Shown: positions 24,463 to 31,804 of the stretch, piece by piece
How positions within the stretch are numbered: the first letter of the stretch is position 1
Layout of the letters: each line of letters starts with the position of its first letter
Source of the DNA: a virus
Strand: one strand, 5' to 3'
DNA: 43,204 nt
Virus record (IMG/VR): IMGVR_UViG_3300005843_000005
Coordinates: 1 to 43,204 of that record
The notes under the pieces: model-generated
Databases searched by the model: none
Told to the model about the DNA's origin: nothing
The model's input: only the letters and a program-made list of their open reading frames with translations
Made by a program: the position numbers and the translations under genes

Positions 24463-25596
24463 TCATTGCGCCTCCGCTCCGAACAGATCCCGAACACCCC
24501 GAGCCTCTGCGATGTAGTCCTCGATGCTTCGGCGCTCTGCGGGGTTGGAGTCGATGAGGTGCTGATAGGTCCGCATGGACTCCTGCGGGGAGTGACCGAG
24601 CTGCTGGGCTATCTCGATGTGATTCCAGCCGGCGGCGGCGCAGAGGGTCGCGCAGGTGTGGCGGAGGTCGTAAGGCTTTAGCGTCGAACCGAGCCCCACA
24701 TCTTCGGCGGCCTGCTTGAAGCTGTAGCCCCGCGATCCGTCCGGCCGGATTCGAGAGCGCCAGTTGTCCCAATCGTTCTTCGTCCAAGGCCGGCCGTCTC
24801 TCTTGCCGAAGACGAGTCCAGACGTAAGCGCGGTGTCTTCCCAGGCGCTTAGATCGCCGCTCACGGGCTCGGGAAGGTAGACCGTCCGCTTATATCGGTC
24901 TCCGGTCTTAGATCCAGGGCGAATCTCTCCTCCTGAGTTCTTCTGGATGATCGTCAGGCGCTCTCCGACGTGGGTCCACTCCAGAGCGAGGGCGTCCTGC
25001 GGGCGAATTCCTACGTAGCCAAGCACCGAAATCAGCGTGGCTGAGCCGATGTCCTCTCGCTCAAGAAACCAGACCCGGAGCGCCTCTACCTCGGCTGCCG
25101 TGAGCCAGCGATGATCGCGCTTGCGGTAGCTCGGGCGCCCAAGGGCTAGGGCTGGGTTTACATCGAGATATTCATACGGGAGAACGGCTCGTTTGAGGAT
25201 CTGCGAGAGAAGGGATTGGGCCTTGCCTAGAACCGCCGGCCCTGCGCCTTCTGCAAGCCTCTGGTCTTGCCATTCCTGCAAACGCCGAGGCTTCAGTTCA
25301 GCAACTGAGAGATGCCCTAGCTCGGGGAGGATGTGAACTTCCAGCCACTCCTGATACTTGGCGCGCGTCGAAGCTTCGAGGTCGTTTCGTCCCGCGAGCC
25401 ACTGAGCGGAGAAGATCTCCAGCGTCGGCGCATCCTGGCCCCGGACGAATCCCCTCCCCGCTGCTAGTCGGCGCTCGACCTCAACCTTGAGCGACTGCGC
25501 CTCTGACTTCGTCTTGCAGCTCTTGGACTTCGGCTTCTTGTTCTCCCGCCACTTGACCTCGTAGGTCCCGTGCCTCGTCGGGTGGATTGACGCCAT
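24463..25596 (-). CDS. int: Tyrosine integrase
   Basis: A 377-residue site-specific recombinase. The N-terminal arm-binding domain (1-58) is followed by a SAM-like core-binding domain (about 58-140) and the catalytic domain (about 160-350). The catalytic set is R198 (GIRPQDALAL), a lysine near 230-236 (GSKTGDRYKRTV), Y309..R312 (PYDLRHTCATL, with the first His of HxxR replaced by Tyr, as in many actinophages), H335 (LGHS) and nucleophile Y344 (TYQHL). The start overlaps the stop of the excisionase-like gene (ATGA). The adjacent tRNA-Gly fragment is the probable attP. Confidence 0.95.
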   Translation of the reverse strand: MASIHPTRHGTYEVKWRENKKPKSKSCKTKSEAQSLKVEVERRLAAGRGFVRGQDAPTLEIFSAQWLAGRNDLEASTRAKYQEWLEVHILPELGHLSVAELKPRRLQEWQDQRLAEGAGPAVLGKAQSLLSQILKRAVLPYEYLDVNPALALGRPSYRKRDHRWLTAAEVEALRVWFLEREDIGSATLISVLGYVGIRPQDALALEWTHVGERLTIIQKNSGGEIRPGSKTGDRYKRTVYLPEPVSGDLSAWEDTALTSGLVFGKRDGRPWTKNDWDNWRSRIRPDGSRGYSFKQAAEDVGLGSTLKPYDLRHTCATLCAAAGWNHIEIAQQLGHSPQESMRTYQHLIDSNPAERRSIEDYIAEARGVRDLFGAEAQ

Positions 25597-25883
25597 CAGG
25601 CGCTCCTTTCAAATTGAAGGACTTTGGCGCCGAAGCTACTTTGCCGGCGGGAGCGGGGTCTAGGCATCGGGGACTCGGCTTTCGCTCGTCGCGGCTTTGG
25701 CCCGCTTTCAACCCAGGCGACAAGAGCGGCCTGCGTGGTCACCCAGCGGCCTCCGAGCTTGTGGAAGGGGCTATCGGGCTGAGGGGCGATTCGGTAGAGC
25801 GTGGACTTGCTCCAGGGCGTGCATTCGGCGACCTCCTCAATCGAGAGAATCGCTTCCTCGAGCTGTCTCTCTATCCCCTTCAA
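25596..25883 (-). CDS. xis: Excisionase-like helix-turn-helix protein
   Basis: A 95-residue protein, best started at TTG 25883, which overlaps the preceding TGA and has GAGG upstream. Residues 12-60 (LSIEEVAECTPWSKSTLYRI; FHKLGGRWVTTQAALVAWVE) are a winged helix-turn-helix of the MerR/AlpA/excisionase type. The tail is basic. Position immediately before int in a coupled pair supports a recombination directionality factor. Confidence 0.7.
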   Translation of the reverse strand: MKGIERQLEEAILSIEEVAECTPWSKSTLYRIAPQPDSPFHKLGGRWVTTQAALVAWVESGPKPRRAKAESPMPRPRSRRQSSFGAKVLQFERSA

Positions 25884-26158
25884 GGGTCTGAATCCTCTTG
25901 AGGCTGGGTGGAAAGAGAGGCGAATTGGTCGCGCGCGGCTCGCAGGAGACGGCGCCCTTCGCGGGAGGTCTCGCACTCCTCAGCACTTCGGACCTCGAGC
26001 CAGTACATGCCTCGGAAGTCGCCGTAGAGGCGCGTGAACTCCTCCATCGCCTGCTCGCTGCCAGCAGCGACAACAAGGCCGGGCGTGCTCGGTTCGTCGG
26101 CGTAGCCCTCGCCTTCGTCGTGCCAAGGCTGAACGACCCACTCCCTCTCTTGGGTCAT
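25880..26158 (-). CDS. Early-region protein of unknown function
   Basis: A 92-residue acidic protein. It opens with an aromatic segment (REWVVQPWHDEGEGYADEPS), then a helix (EQAMEEFTRLYGDFRGMYWL) and a charged end. It overlaps the excisionase-like start, so the two are co-translated. No motif permits a functional call. Confidence 0.5.
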   Translation of the reverse strand: MTQEREWVVQPWHDEGEGYADEPSTPGLVVAAGSEQAMEEFTRLYGDFRGMYWLEVRSAEECETSREGRRLLRAARDQFASLSTQPQEDSDP

Positions 26159-26415
26159 GAGTCCTCCTCAACCAGCGGAACGCCGAAAGCCTCAGCTACT
26201 TCATCGGCTTGAGCGCGGGTGACGAGGTACTTGCGCCACTCCGGCTCGCCTGGACCTTTCAGCTTCACGTAGCCGGGCCGCTCGGATGCCTGGATGACAA
26301 CGGGAGGGACCGCTGGCGGGTTGTCCCGCGCACCGCTGGCCCTAGGGCTGCGATGCCCAAGCGAAGCAGCTTCCCTCCCGTTCTCGCCCAGCTTCTCTCG
26401 CTCGCTCGTATCCAT
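26155..26415 (-). CDS. Early-region protein of unknown function
   Basis: An 86-residue protein with ATG 26415 behind GAGGAGACCTGAG, 2 nt after the upstream stop. The first 40 residues look disordered. The C-terminal part (RPGYVKLKGPGEPEWRKYLV then TRAQADEVAEAFGVPL) is a compact beta-helix unit. Coupled to 25880 by ATGA. Unknown. Confidence 0.5.
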   Translation of the reverse strand: MDTSEREKLGENGREAASLGHRSPRASGARDNPPAVPPVVIQASERPGYVKLKGPGEPEWRKYLVTRAQADEVAEAFGVPLVEEDS

Positions 26416-26416
26416 C

Positions 26417-26788
26417 TCAGGTCTCCTCGTTCAGTTGGGAGCAGATGTGAGCAATCACGCTCTCGTAAGCAGCGAGCGCGCCTTCGTCCGTCTCGTTCGC
26501 CAGCCCTTCGTGCGGTTTCTCGTCTTCGCAGAACCGAAGCAGCTCTCTAAGCGCTCCTTCTCCTTCGATTACCTGCTGGGTCAACTCCTCGACGCGCTTC
26601 CGCCATCCCGGGATAGCGGCTTCGAGCTGAGCGACCCTCTCCTCCGGGGTCATGAGACCCGGCCCCTGTCCTTCTACTTTGTGGGCGGCTTCGAGGGCGA
26701 GGCGCACCCAGGCGGGCTCAACCGCCGGCAAGTACTTGAGAAGCTCGTAAGTCGCGGCTCCTACTTGCTCATCCGAGATTTCAGCCAC
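26417..26788 (-). CDS. Early-region helical protein of unknown function
   Basis: About 123 residues from GTG 26788, overlapping the HNH gene end by 8 bp; GTG 26797 is an alternative, since AGGAGG lies 12 or 3 nt away respectively. Mostly helical (EERVAQLEAAIPGWRKRVEE; ALAAYESVIAHICSQLNEE), with a coiled-coil centre. No family is recognised. The long upstream reading to 26938 is only a shadow of the HNH gene. Confidence 0.55.
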   Translation of the reverse strand: MAEISDEQVGAATYELLKYLPAVEPAWVRLALEAAHKVEGQGPGLMTPEERVAQLEAAIPGWRKRVEELTQQVIEGEGALRELLRFCEDEKPHEGLANETDEGALAAYESVIAHICSQLNEET

Positions 26789-27215
26789 GGTAACCACCGG
26801 CCTCCTCGATGGCGACGACTGCTTCGCTCTCGGCTTTGAACCGGCCCAAGAGCTGACGCTTGCCGTTGCGTTTGACCCATGCCGAGTACTTCCCGATGGA
26901 GCCTTCCCAGCTGACGCCGAGATGCGGAGACGCACCATGGCTGCTGATGTGGTCCTCTTTCGACAGGGCTTCTAGGTGCTCCGGGTTGACACAGAGCCTG
27001 TTTTCGCAGCGGTGGTGGACCTCGTGCCCTCTCGGGATCGGACCAACGTGGTGTTCGTAGTAGACGCGGTGCGCTCGCAGGTAGCCACCTCCGGTCGTGC
27101 AGATTCGCCCATACCCTCCGGTTACCAAGGACTTCAGCCAGATCCAGCAGCCCGTCTCCGGATCGACGGCGTAGTCCGGCTTCCGTTTCTTAGCTGGCAG
27201 CTCACTCACTGGCAT
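26781..27215 (-). CDS. HNH endonuclease with AP2-like DNA-binding tail
   Basis: A 144-residue protein with ATG 27215 behind GGAGGACCCAC. The HNH_3-type core is YLRAHRVYYEHHVGPIPRGH (46-65), then EVHHRCENRLCVNPEHLEAL (about 65-84), with H67/H68, N77 and H80. Residues 99-137 (LGVSWEGSIGKYSAWVKRNG; RQLLGRFKAESEAVVAIEE) match the AP2-domain pattern often fused to homing HNH nucleases. It sits in an early operon and overlaps both neighbours. Third of four HNH genes here. Confidence 0.85.
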   Translation of the reverse strand: MPVSELPAKKRKPDYAVDPETGCWIWLKSLVTGGYGRICTTGGGYLRAHRVYYEHHVGPIPRGHEVHHRCENRLCVNPEHLEALSKEDHISSHGASPHLGVSWEGSIGKYSAWVKRNGKRQLLGRFKAESEAVVAIEEAGGYRG

Positions 27216-27414
27216 GTGGGTCCTCCAGGATGGCTTGCAGGCGGTCGGAGGCATCAGCGAGAAGCTGCGCCGCGTCGCCCTCGTCTCGTATGTAGAGACA
27301 GCAAAGGTCGTCCAGTAGCTCCACCTCAGCCCGCAGACGGTCTTCTAGGGCTTCCCGTTTGGCAATCTCGGCGTTCCCTTGGCGTAGCAGCCACTCAATT
27401 CGGTCGTCAGCCAT
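27202..27414 (-). CDS. Small coiled-coil protein
   Basis: A 70-residue protein with ATG 27414 behind GGGAGGCTCCG. Nearly all helical and acidic (RIEWLLRQGNAEIAKREALE; ELLDDLCCLYIRDEGDAAQL). Its start lies inside the end of the 48-residue zinc-finger gene (8-bp overlap) and its stop inside the HNH gene start. No known family. Confidence 0.55.
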   Translation of the reverse strand: MADDRIEWLLRQGNAEIAKREALEDRLRAEVELLDDLCCLYIRDEGDAAQLLADASDRLQAILEDPHASE

Positions 27415-27553
27415 CGGAGCCTCCCTTCCCCTCCAGGATCTCGTCGGTGTGGCGCCGGCAGTAGAACGAGTAGCCAACACAGGGGCGACCGCACGTCCTG
27501 CACGGCAGGCGCCCGAACCAGAGCCCGAACCACAGAGCGCGCAGTCTCTTCAT
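27407..27553 (-). CDS. Small zinc-finger peptide (48 aa)
   Basis: A short gene from ATG 27553 to TGA 27407, coupled at both ends (ATGA with 27550, 8-bp overlap with 27414). It starts MKRLRALWFGLWFGRLPC and has C18, C21, C26 and C32 in a CxxCxxxxC...C layout with following H35, likely a zinc knuckle. The overlaps and clean Cys spacing make it a believable gene despite its size. Confidence 0.6.
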   Translation of the reverse strand: MKRLRALWFGLWFGRLPCRTCGRPCVGYSFYCRRHTDEILEGKGGSDG

Positions 27554-28194
27554 CGCTTCCCCTCCTCGCTCTCGACCGGCTTCTCTCCGCAGGCCCAGCA
27601 GATGCGGTCAACGGGTCGCTGATACTCGTCGTCTTCTTCGAGAATCCCGGTGCCGTTGCACTCCTCGCAGACCGGCTTCTCTCCGGAACAATCGGGGCAG
27701 GGGGATAGCGGGCCGTCGGGGTGGCCGCTCGATTTGCGCGGCTCGTTGACGACTTGGCCTTTGTCGCCACACCGCTCGCAAGCCGGCTTCTCTTCGGTGC
27801 CGTAGATCTGGGCGTTGTGCTCCGCAACGACTGCCTCACCGCTTAGCTCGCACTCCTCCCCCTCACCGCTCCCGGGCTGGGTGGCTAGCTCAGCGTCGAG
27901 CACGTAATCCGCGGCGTTCCTAAAAGCTGCAGCGGTCGCCCGGACCTTTGCCTTTTCGCAGCCGTGCAGCGGGACCGACTCGGCATATCGCGTATCGGCC
28001 CAGCGGTTGAAGGTCGCGCTGAGTTGAAGCCGCAGCTCCCCCTCACCGCTGCACCCATGCTCTGCGAGGTCTCGAAGGAAGGCCGCATCATCGTCGGGAA
28101 GCTGGGGCATCGTCGCGATGCGGCTCGCGATTTCGAGCAAGACTGATTCCTGCGTCGTGCGGAGCTTGGAGCGAAGACCCCGAACCTTGGTCAT
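27550..28194 (-). CDS. Protein with C-terminal DnaJ-type cysteine-rich zinc domain
   Basis: A 214-residue protein. I use ATG 28194 (MTKVRGLRSKL). Residues 1-120 are helical. The C-terminal 80 hold repeated CxxC units (CERCGDKGQ, CPDCSGEKP, CEECNGTGI, CWACGEK), very like the DnaJ zinc-binding domain. Phage proteins with this module often bind nucleic acid or act as small assembly helpers. Function is not determined. Confidence 0.6.
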   Translation of the reverse strand: MTKVRGLRSKLRTTQESVLLEIASRIATMPQLPDDDAAFLRDLAEHGCSGEGELRLQLSATFNRWADTRYAESVPLHGCEKAKVRATAAAFRNAADYVLDAELATQPGSGEGEECELSGEAVVAEHNAQIYGTEEKPACERCGDKGQVVNEPRKSSGHPDGPLSPCPDCSGEKPVCEECNGTGILEEDDEYQRPVDRICWACGEKPVESEEGKR

Positions 28195-28448
28195 CGGGAC
28201 TCGACTCCGTCCCACCTGCGGTAATCGCTCGCGACCGCGCGCAGAGCATCGCTCGGGCGGCCCGCATCCGGGGACATGTTCACGAACCGCTGGGCAGCCA
28301 TGGTCGCCTCAAGGCGGTCGTCCGGGTGGATTGACAGAAGGACTTCGTCGTAGCGAACGGGGAGGTCCACTGCGCGCTTCTCAGCGATCGTGGCGCGGAT
28401 CGACTCGTCGGTGAACGCCGGGGTTATACGCTTCGTGCTGCTGCTCAT
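28191..28448 (-). CDS. Early-region protein of unknown function (first gene after the 28.5-kb dyad)
   Basis: An 85-residue protein, ATG 28448 behind GGAAGGTGATCCG. Basic N terminus, then RAVDLPVRYDEVLLSIHPDD and helix DRLEATMAAQRFVNM. It is the first minus-strand gene downstream of the 42-bp dyad and its minus-strand -10 TATACT (28516-28521), so it likely heads the operon that ends at int. Confidence 0.6.
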   Translation of the reverse strand: MSSSTKRITPAFTDESIRATIAEKRAVDLPVRYDEVLLSIHPDDRLEATMAAQRFVNMSPDAGRPSDALRAVASDYRRWDGVESR

Positions 28449-28506
28449 CGGATCACCTTCCGTGAGTAGAGGGCTGGGTGGTGAGACACCGCGAGCCCGT
28501 TTGTTG

Positions 28507-28548
28507 ATAGCGCGGAGTATAGCACGTCTCTGCTATCGTGGGCGCTAT
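28507..28548. promoter_or_regulatory. Nested 42-bp dyad: candidate RHH operator over divergent promoters
   Basis: ATAGCGC (28507-28513) and GCGCTAT (28542-28548) enclose ATAGCA (28519-28524) and TGCTAT (28531-28536), all sharing one centre (28527.5). The four half-sites read ATAGCR, spaced 12 bp on each side. The dyad covers a minus-strand -10 TATACT (28516-28521), a plus-strand TATCGT (28534-28539) and the ATG of the RHH gene at 28547. Confidence 0.7.
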
Positions 28549-28690
28549 GGCCGACCAAGCGAAGCACCTCACCCGCATGCCCCGCGACCTGTACAAAGCC
28601 GTTCAGGCCGAGGCCGCAAAGCAGGGCGTCAGCGCCAACGCGCTCATCGTGGCGATCATTGCCGGCGCGCTCGGCTACCGAAAGAAGTAG
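28547..28690 (+). CDS. Arc-like ribbon-helix-helix repressor (47 aa)
   Basis: A 47-residue protein. A short strand (KHLTRMP) is followed by helix A (RDLYKAVQAEAAKQG) and helix B (SANALIVAIIAGALGYR). This is the minimal Arc/CopG-type ribbon-helix-helix fold. It runs opposite to its neighbours, 6 bp from the next stop, and its ATG overlaps a symmetric 42-bp operator candidate. It probably represses itself and the minus-strand operon leading to the integrase, making it a second lysogeny switch besides the 35.1-kb pair. Confidence 0.75.
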   Translation: MADQAKHLTRMPRDLYKAVQAEAAKQGVSANALIVAIIAGALGYRKK

Positions 28691-28695
28691 CGCGC

Positions 28696-29058
28696 TCATC
28701 CCCCACACCTCGGAGCCTCTGAGGCTGTATCGGGCTGGGTCCACACCAGAGCAGGTTGGAGAACTTCGAGGACGCGGCGACCAACGCCAGTAGGGTGCTC
28801 GTCGGCTGCGCGAACGGCGGCCCTAGCCGCCTCTCGTAGCTCCTCTAGCTGCTTCTCTGCCTGCTCGGCGCGGTCCTCTTCCTGAGTGAAGTATTCGTGC
28901 GTCTGGCCGTGGCTAATCCGCTCTTCACGCAGTTCGCCTTCTACTGCCTGCAGGGCGGCCCGGTGGTCGTCGTAGCGGACGTAGGGACCAGCCGGATGCT
29001 TGACGAGTACTCCGGGGAAAGCTCCCGGACCTCCGGTGTAGCGCTCTATCTCAGCCAT
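28696..29058 (-). CDS. Early-region coiled-coil protein of unknown function
   Basis: A 120-residue protein, ATG 29058 with AGGAGG 8 nt upstream. N-terminal segment EIERYTGGPGAFPGVLVKHP, then a coiled coil (about 33-90; EEDRAEQAEKQLEELREAAR). This arrangement is common in actinophage early operons but has no assigned role that I know. Confidence 0.6.
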   Translation of the reverse strand: MAEIERYTGGPGAFPGVLVKHPAGPYVRYDDHRAALQAVEGELREERISHGQTHEYFTQEEDRAEQAEKQLEELREAARAAVRAADEHPTGVGRRVLEVLQPALVWTQPDTASEAPRCGG

Positions 29059-29590
29059 CCTCTGAACCTCCTAGCTGGGTGAAATGCGAGGTACCGGCCG
29101 CAACCTCAAGTTGCTCGCGTGCTCCCCGGAGCCAAAGGCCGCGATGACCCTCGGACTCGCCCTCCCAATCCTCTGGGTGGTCCTTTTCGTAGACGTGCTT
29201 GGCGTAGTTGAACTTCGCCAGCCGCTCGACAGCCTCATCAGTTATGGAGAATTTGCTCTCAGGTGAAACGTCGGAGAGATGTTTGCCATAACGCTGCCGC
29301 CCAGCGTCGAACGGAGGGCACGTCGTGCCGAGCTGTGCGAGAGCGAGGCCGTAGAGAATTCCGCAGCGGACGGGGTTAGTGTTGCCGTGCCAATCGAGCA
29401 GCCAGCGGCAAGCAGGGTGAGGGTCGCCACCGAGGACGGCGCAGGCCTTGCAGCTCTCTCCGGGAAGCGGCCCTTGAGCTAGCCTCCGAATCGCCATCTT
29501 CGGAAGCACCGCGACCACACTCGCCACTTCTTCCAAGGCCTTCTGGTCGTCGTTCCCGGGGTAACCGGAGGGAAGGCTTACCTCAGCCAC
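29051..29590 (-). CDS. Early-region Cys/His-containing protein of unknown function
   Basis: A 179-residue protein. GTG 29590 has a strong GGAGG 8 nt upstream, so I prefer it to ATG 29635. A middle region with several Cys and His (SCKACAVLGGDPHPACRWLL; TNPVRCGILYG) could bind a metal. A charged end follows. No confident family; nucleic-acid binding is possible. Confidence 0.55.
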   Translation of the reverse strand: MAEVSLPSGYPGNDDQKALEEVASVVAVLPKMAIRRLAQGPLPGESCKACAVLGGDPHPACRWLLDWHGNTNPVRCGILYGLALAQLGTTCPPFDAGRQRYGKHLSDVSPESKFSITDEAVERLAKFNYAKHVYEKDHPEDWEGESEGHRGLWLRGAREQLEVAAGTSHFTQLGGSEDG

Positions 29591-29948
29591 CGTATGGTCC
29601 TCCCTCAGTCGGGAGCCGTGTACGCAGACGCTCATTTCTCACCGGCTGTGCGGAGAAACGGCGTGCAACATCGGCGGCACGGTTCCAACAATCGCGAAGC
29701 TGCCTGCTCGTTGACATGGAGCCGTAGCGTTCGAGTTCCTGGGCGATCAGCTCGGCCGGGTGCTCGACCAACCTTGCGCGCTCGTGCTCCCGGATGAACG
29801 GCTCCACGTCCTGTAGGTCGCGTCTGATTGCTTCGCGCAGCGAGGTGTAGGCCGGGTCCTTTGGTGAGCGCACCCAGCGCTTTTCGTCGCGATTCGCAAT
29901 TAGCTCGACCGCCTTGTCGAGATAGCTGCTCACTGGCTCGCTAGGCAT
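29583..29948 (-). CDS. Early-region helical protein of unknown function
   Basis: A 121-residue protein, ATG 29948 behind GGGAGACCAAG. It is helical and charged (SYLDKAVELIANRDEKRWVR; PFIREHERARLVEHPAELIA). Its start region duplicates that of the 29941-30198 gene (identical 17 bases over the ribosome site and ATG). Function unknown. Confidence 0.55.
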   Translation of the reverse strand: MPSEPVSSYLDKAVELIANRDEKRWVRSPKDPAYTSLREAIRRDLQDVEPFIREHERARLVEHPAELIAQELERYGSMSTSRQLRDCWNRAADVARRFSAQPVRNERLRTRLPTEGGPYGG

Positions 29949-30198
29949 CTTGGTCTCCCGTTGCGGCGATTTCGTAAATGGCAATGACAGCGGGGGCGAC
30001 GAACTCGGGGCGGGTCGAGCGGAGTTCGATTTCGGCGATGCGAGCGATGTGCGCCAGCTTCTCCTCGGCGGTGCCTCCGACCTTCGGCCTGACTTCCCAC
30101 TCGCGAGACTCGGCGCAGTGCGCGACACAACCGAAGGCGTTCACTGGCCCGCCGCAGCCTCCGCAAGTCGCTCCATCCTTCACCGGGAAGTCAGGCAT
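29941..30198 (-). CDS. Small zinc-ribbon-like early protein
   Basis: An 85-residue protein from ATG 30198, behind GGGAGACCAAG. C10, C13, C22 and C26 sit near the start (GATCGGCGGPVNAFGCVAHC), followed by a helix (EEKLAHIARIAEIELRSTRP). It ends GDQDA, as does the preceding gene, because both stop inside the same 17-base junction sequence. Confidence 0.55.
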   Translation of the reverse strand: MPDFPVKDGATCGGCGGPVNAFGCVAHCAESREWEVRPKVGGTAEEKLAHIARIAEIELRSTRPEFVAPAVIAIYEIAATGDQDA

Positions 30199-30472
30199 CT
30201 TGGTCTCCCTTGAAGGCGGTGAGGGCTGCACGGGCGACTCGCGAGAGCGTGATGTCGGGCGCGTATTTGGCCTTGGCGATTTTCTCCAGCGCCTTTACCA
30301 GTCCCTCTACTCGCCCTCGCGGGACATAGGTTTCGTGCGTCGTGTTGTAGTGCTCGTCGCAGGGTTCATCCCACGGGCGGTCGGCACTCATGCCGATCAC
30401 GTTCAGGCACTCGTTGCAACGCTCTACGTGCGCCTCCGGCCACTGCTCTACCTGCTGACTCTCGCTAGGCAC
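30191..30472 (-). CDS. Small CxxC early protein of unknown function
   Basis: A 93-residue protein. GTG 30472 overlaps the upstream TAG and has GAGGGG 5 nt away, so I prefer it to 30532. CNECLNVIG and PCDEHYNTTHE suggest a zinc site, followed by a basic helix (RGRVEGLVKALEKIAKAKY). Ends GDQDA within a duplicated gene junction. Unknown function. Confidence 0.55.
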   Translation of the reverse strand: MPSESQQVEQWPEAHVERCNECLNVIGMSADRPWDEPCDEHYNTTHETYVPRGRVEGLVKALEKIAKAKYAPDITLSRVARAALTAFKGDQDA

Positions 30473-30677
30473 TGGGACCCCTCTCAGGGTGGGTGGAACC
30501 GCGGCCGATAGCGACGATTGCGCAGCCGACACCGGGGAGCTGGAAGACGATCGTGCGGCGTCCCCACTCGTCTCCTCCGAACCAGACGGGCGGGCGACAA
30601 CCCGGAATACCGAGCCACGGCCCCTCCAACGCGGATGCCCGGTAGAACCAGATTCGCTTCTTCTCAGGTGGTCCCAT
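30465..30677 (-). CDS. Small beta-rich early protein of unknown function
   Basis: A 70-residue protein, Trp- and Gly-rich (KRIWFYRASALEGPWLGIPG; VWFGGDEWGRRTIVFQLPGV), likely a small beta barrel. Coupled to the next gene by a 7-bp overlap. No family is recognised. Confidence 0.5.
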   Translation of the reverse strand: MGPPEKKRIWFYRASALEGPWLGIPGCRPPVWFGGDEWGRRTIVFQLPGVGCAIVAIGRGSTHPERGPSA

Positions 30678-30711
30678 TAGCTATCAGCCCCCTCTCTTTC
30701 TCTCTCGTAGG

Positions 30712-31395
30712 TCATGCTCGGGCTTCCCGTTCTTCCCGAATGAAGCGCCGCGCCTGTTCAGCGGATTCGGCTCCGGTCTCGGGATAGCGTTCGTCAAGCC
30801 AGCCGGGAGTGGCGAGGGAGGAGACGCATTCCCACTCGACCTCGGTCATAAGCTCGCGGGGGATGGCAATGCCTCGACGGTGCCAGCTCATATGGCAGGA
30901 GTTGCAGAGCGGCATCCCGTTATTGATGTCGTCGCGCCCCTTGATTGCTTTCGAGCGCGGGACCATGTGATGGAGGTGAAGTTCTCGGTTCGTCTCGCAG
31001 ACCCGGCAGCATTCCTCGCCCTTTACCTTCAGCGAGAATTTGCTGCGGCGGGCGCGATTTCCGTAGAGACCGCCCTTGAAGTTCGGGTTGCCGTTGCCTC
31101 GCCGGCTAGTGCTCCATTCATTCGACTTCGCTTCTTTCGGCCCCCTCTCAACTGCTGGATCAGCGTGGTAGCACTCCGGTGAGCAGTATTTCTGGCCTCG
31201 CCCCATGCGGGATGGTCGAATAGCAAGCTCCTTACCGCAAACCCGGCACTTCAGCCTTGGCCGCTTGTCGAGCTTCGCTTCGTAGCCGCATTTGCGAGAG
31301 CAGAACAACTGCGTGTACGTCTTGTGATCATGGAGAGCGACAAAGACTTCTCTGCACCACGCGCACTCCCGCTCGATTCCCTTGACCCGTGGCAT
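30712..31395 (-). CDS. HNH endonuclease with zinc fingers
   Basis: A 227-residue protein from ATG 31395. Two N-terminal Cys pairs (CAWC..CSRKC; CRVCG..CSPEC) form zinc fingers (about 12-80). A NUMOD3-like stretch, GNGNPNFKGGLYG, follows at about 100-112. The HNH core ECCRVCETNRELHLHHMVPR and NNGMPLCNSCHMSWH lies at about 128-175, with the paired His and terminal CxxCH. It is a free-standing homing-type nuclease in an early operon. Its start overlaps the 29-residue peptide stop (TAATG). Confidence 0.85.
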   Translation of the reverse strand: MPRVKGIERECAWCREVFVALHDHKTYTQLFCSRKCGYEAKLDKRPRLKCRVCGKELAIRPSRMGRGQKYCSPECYHADPAVERGPKEAKSNEWSTSRRGNGNPNFKGGLYGNRARRSKFSLKVKGEECCRVCETNRELHLHHMVPRSKAIKGRDDINNGMPLCNSCHMSWHRRGIAIPRELMTEVEWECVSSLATPGWLDERYPETGAESAEQARRFIREEREARA

Positions 31396-31484
31396 TACTG
31401 CTCCACTCCAAAGGTTCCGCAGACCACGCACCTCTGTTCCTTCTTGGCCAGCGTCTCTTCGGGCCAGATGCGTTCCTTAGCCAT
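31395..31484 (-). CDS. 29-aa CxxC peptide
   Basis: ATG 31484 to TAA 31395. It carries CVVCG near its end and a Lys/Glu-rich helix before it. It is linked by one-base overlaps to the mIHF-like gene (TGATG) and to the HNH gene (TAATG), so it would be translated by coupling. A real gene is plausible but unproven. Confidence 0.4.
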   Translation of the reverse strand: MAKERIWPEETLAKKEQRCVVCGTFGVEQ

Positions 31485-31804
31485 CAGACCGTGACCTTGA
31501 AAGTCCGCTGCAAGTAGATGAGCAACTGTTCCCTGCGTACCTCGGTGAGGTCTCGGAGGACGACGTTGTCGCCAATCCTCAAAGCACGCTGGGTATGGAT
31601 GACCCGGCTCTCACCCATCCTCGGCACTGCTCGAACCAAGTCCTTGACCTTCATGCCGTAGAGCCAGACCTTGTCCTGCTCCATGACCTGAGAGAGCGTC
31701 ACGTCGCCGGCTTTCATCGCTTTTTTCAGGCTGGCACGGCGGATGCGGATTCGGTTGCCAAGCTCAAGCGCTTCAAGGGACTGCTCGCGGGTAGCGGTCG
31801 TCAT
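31484..31804 (-). CDS. Actinobacterial integration-host-factor-like protein (mIHF type)
   Basis: A 106-residue protein starting at ATG 31804, overlapping the upstream stop (ATGA). Helical N terminus LELGNRIRIRRASLKKAMKA, the GDVTLSQVME turn, then MKVKDLVRAVPRMGESRVIH and ALRIGDNVVLRDLTEVRREQ. This matches mIHF order: an N-terminal helix, then a helix-two-turn-helix ending in a GIxxxxRVRGL-like zone. mIHF bends DNA and is needed for some actinophage integrases, so a phage copy may support its own integration or nucleoid control. Confidence 0.75.
   Translation of the reverse strand: MTTATREQSLEALELGNRIRIRRASLKKAMKAGDVTLSQVMEQDKVWLYGMKVKDLVRAVPRMGESRVIHTQRALRIGDNVVLRDLTEVRREQLLIYLQRTFKVTV

Noticed and set aside
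24239-24787. A minus-strand frame spanning the tRNA fragment and the integrase 3' end
   Set aside because: It overlaps the integrase in another frame and runs through the tRNA-like sequence; Arg/Ala/Pro composition indicates a shadow.
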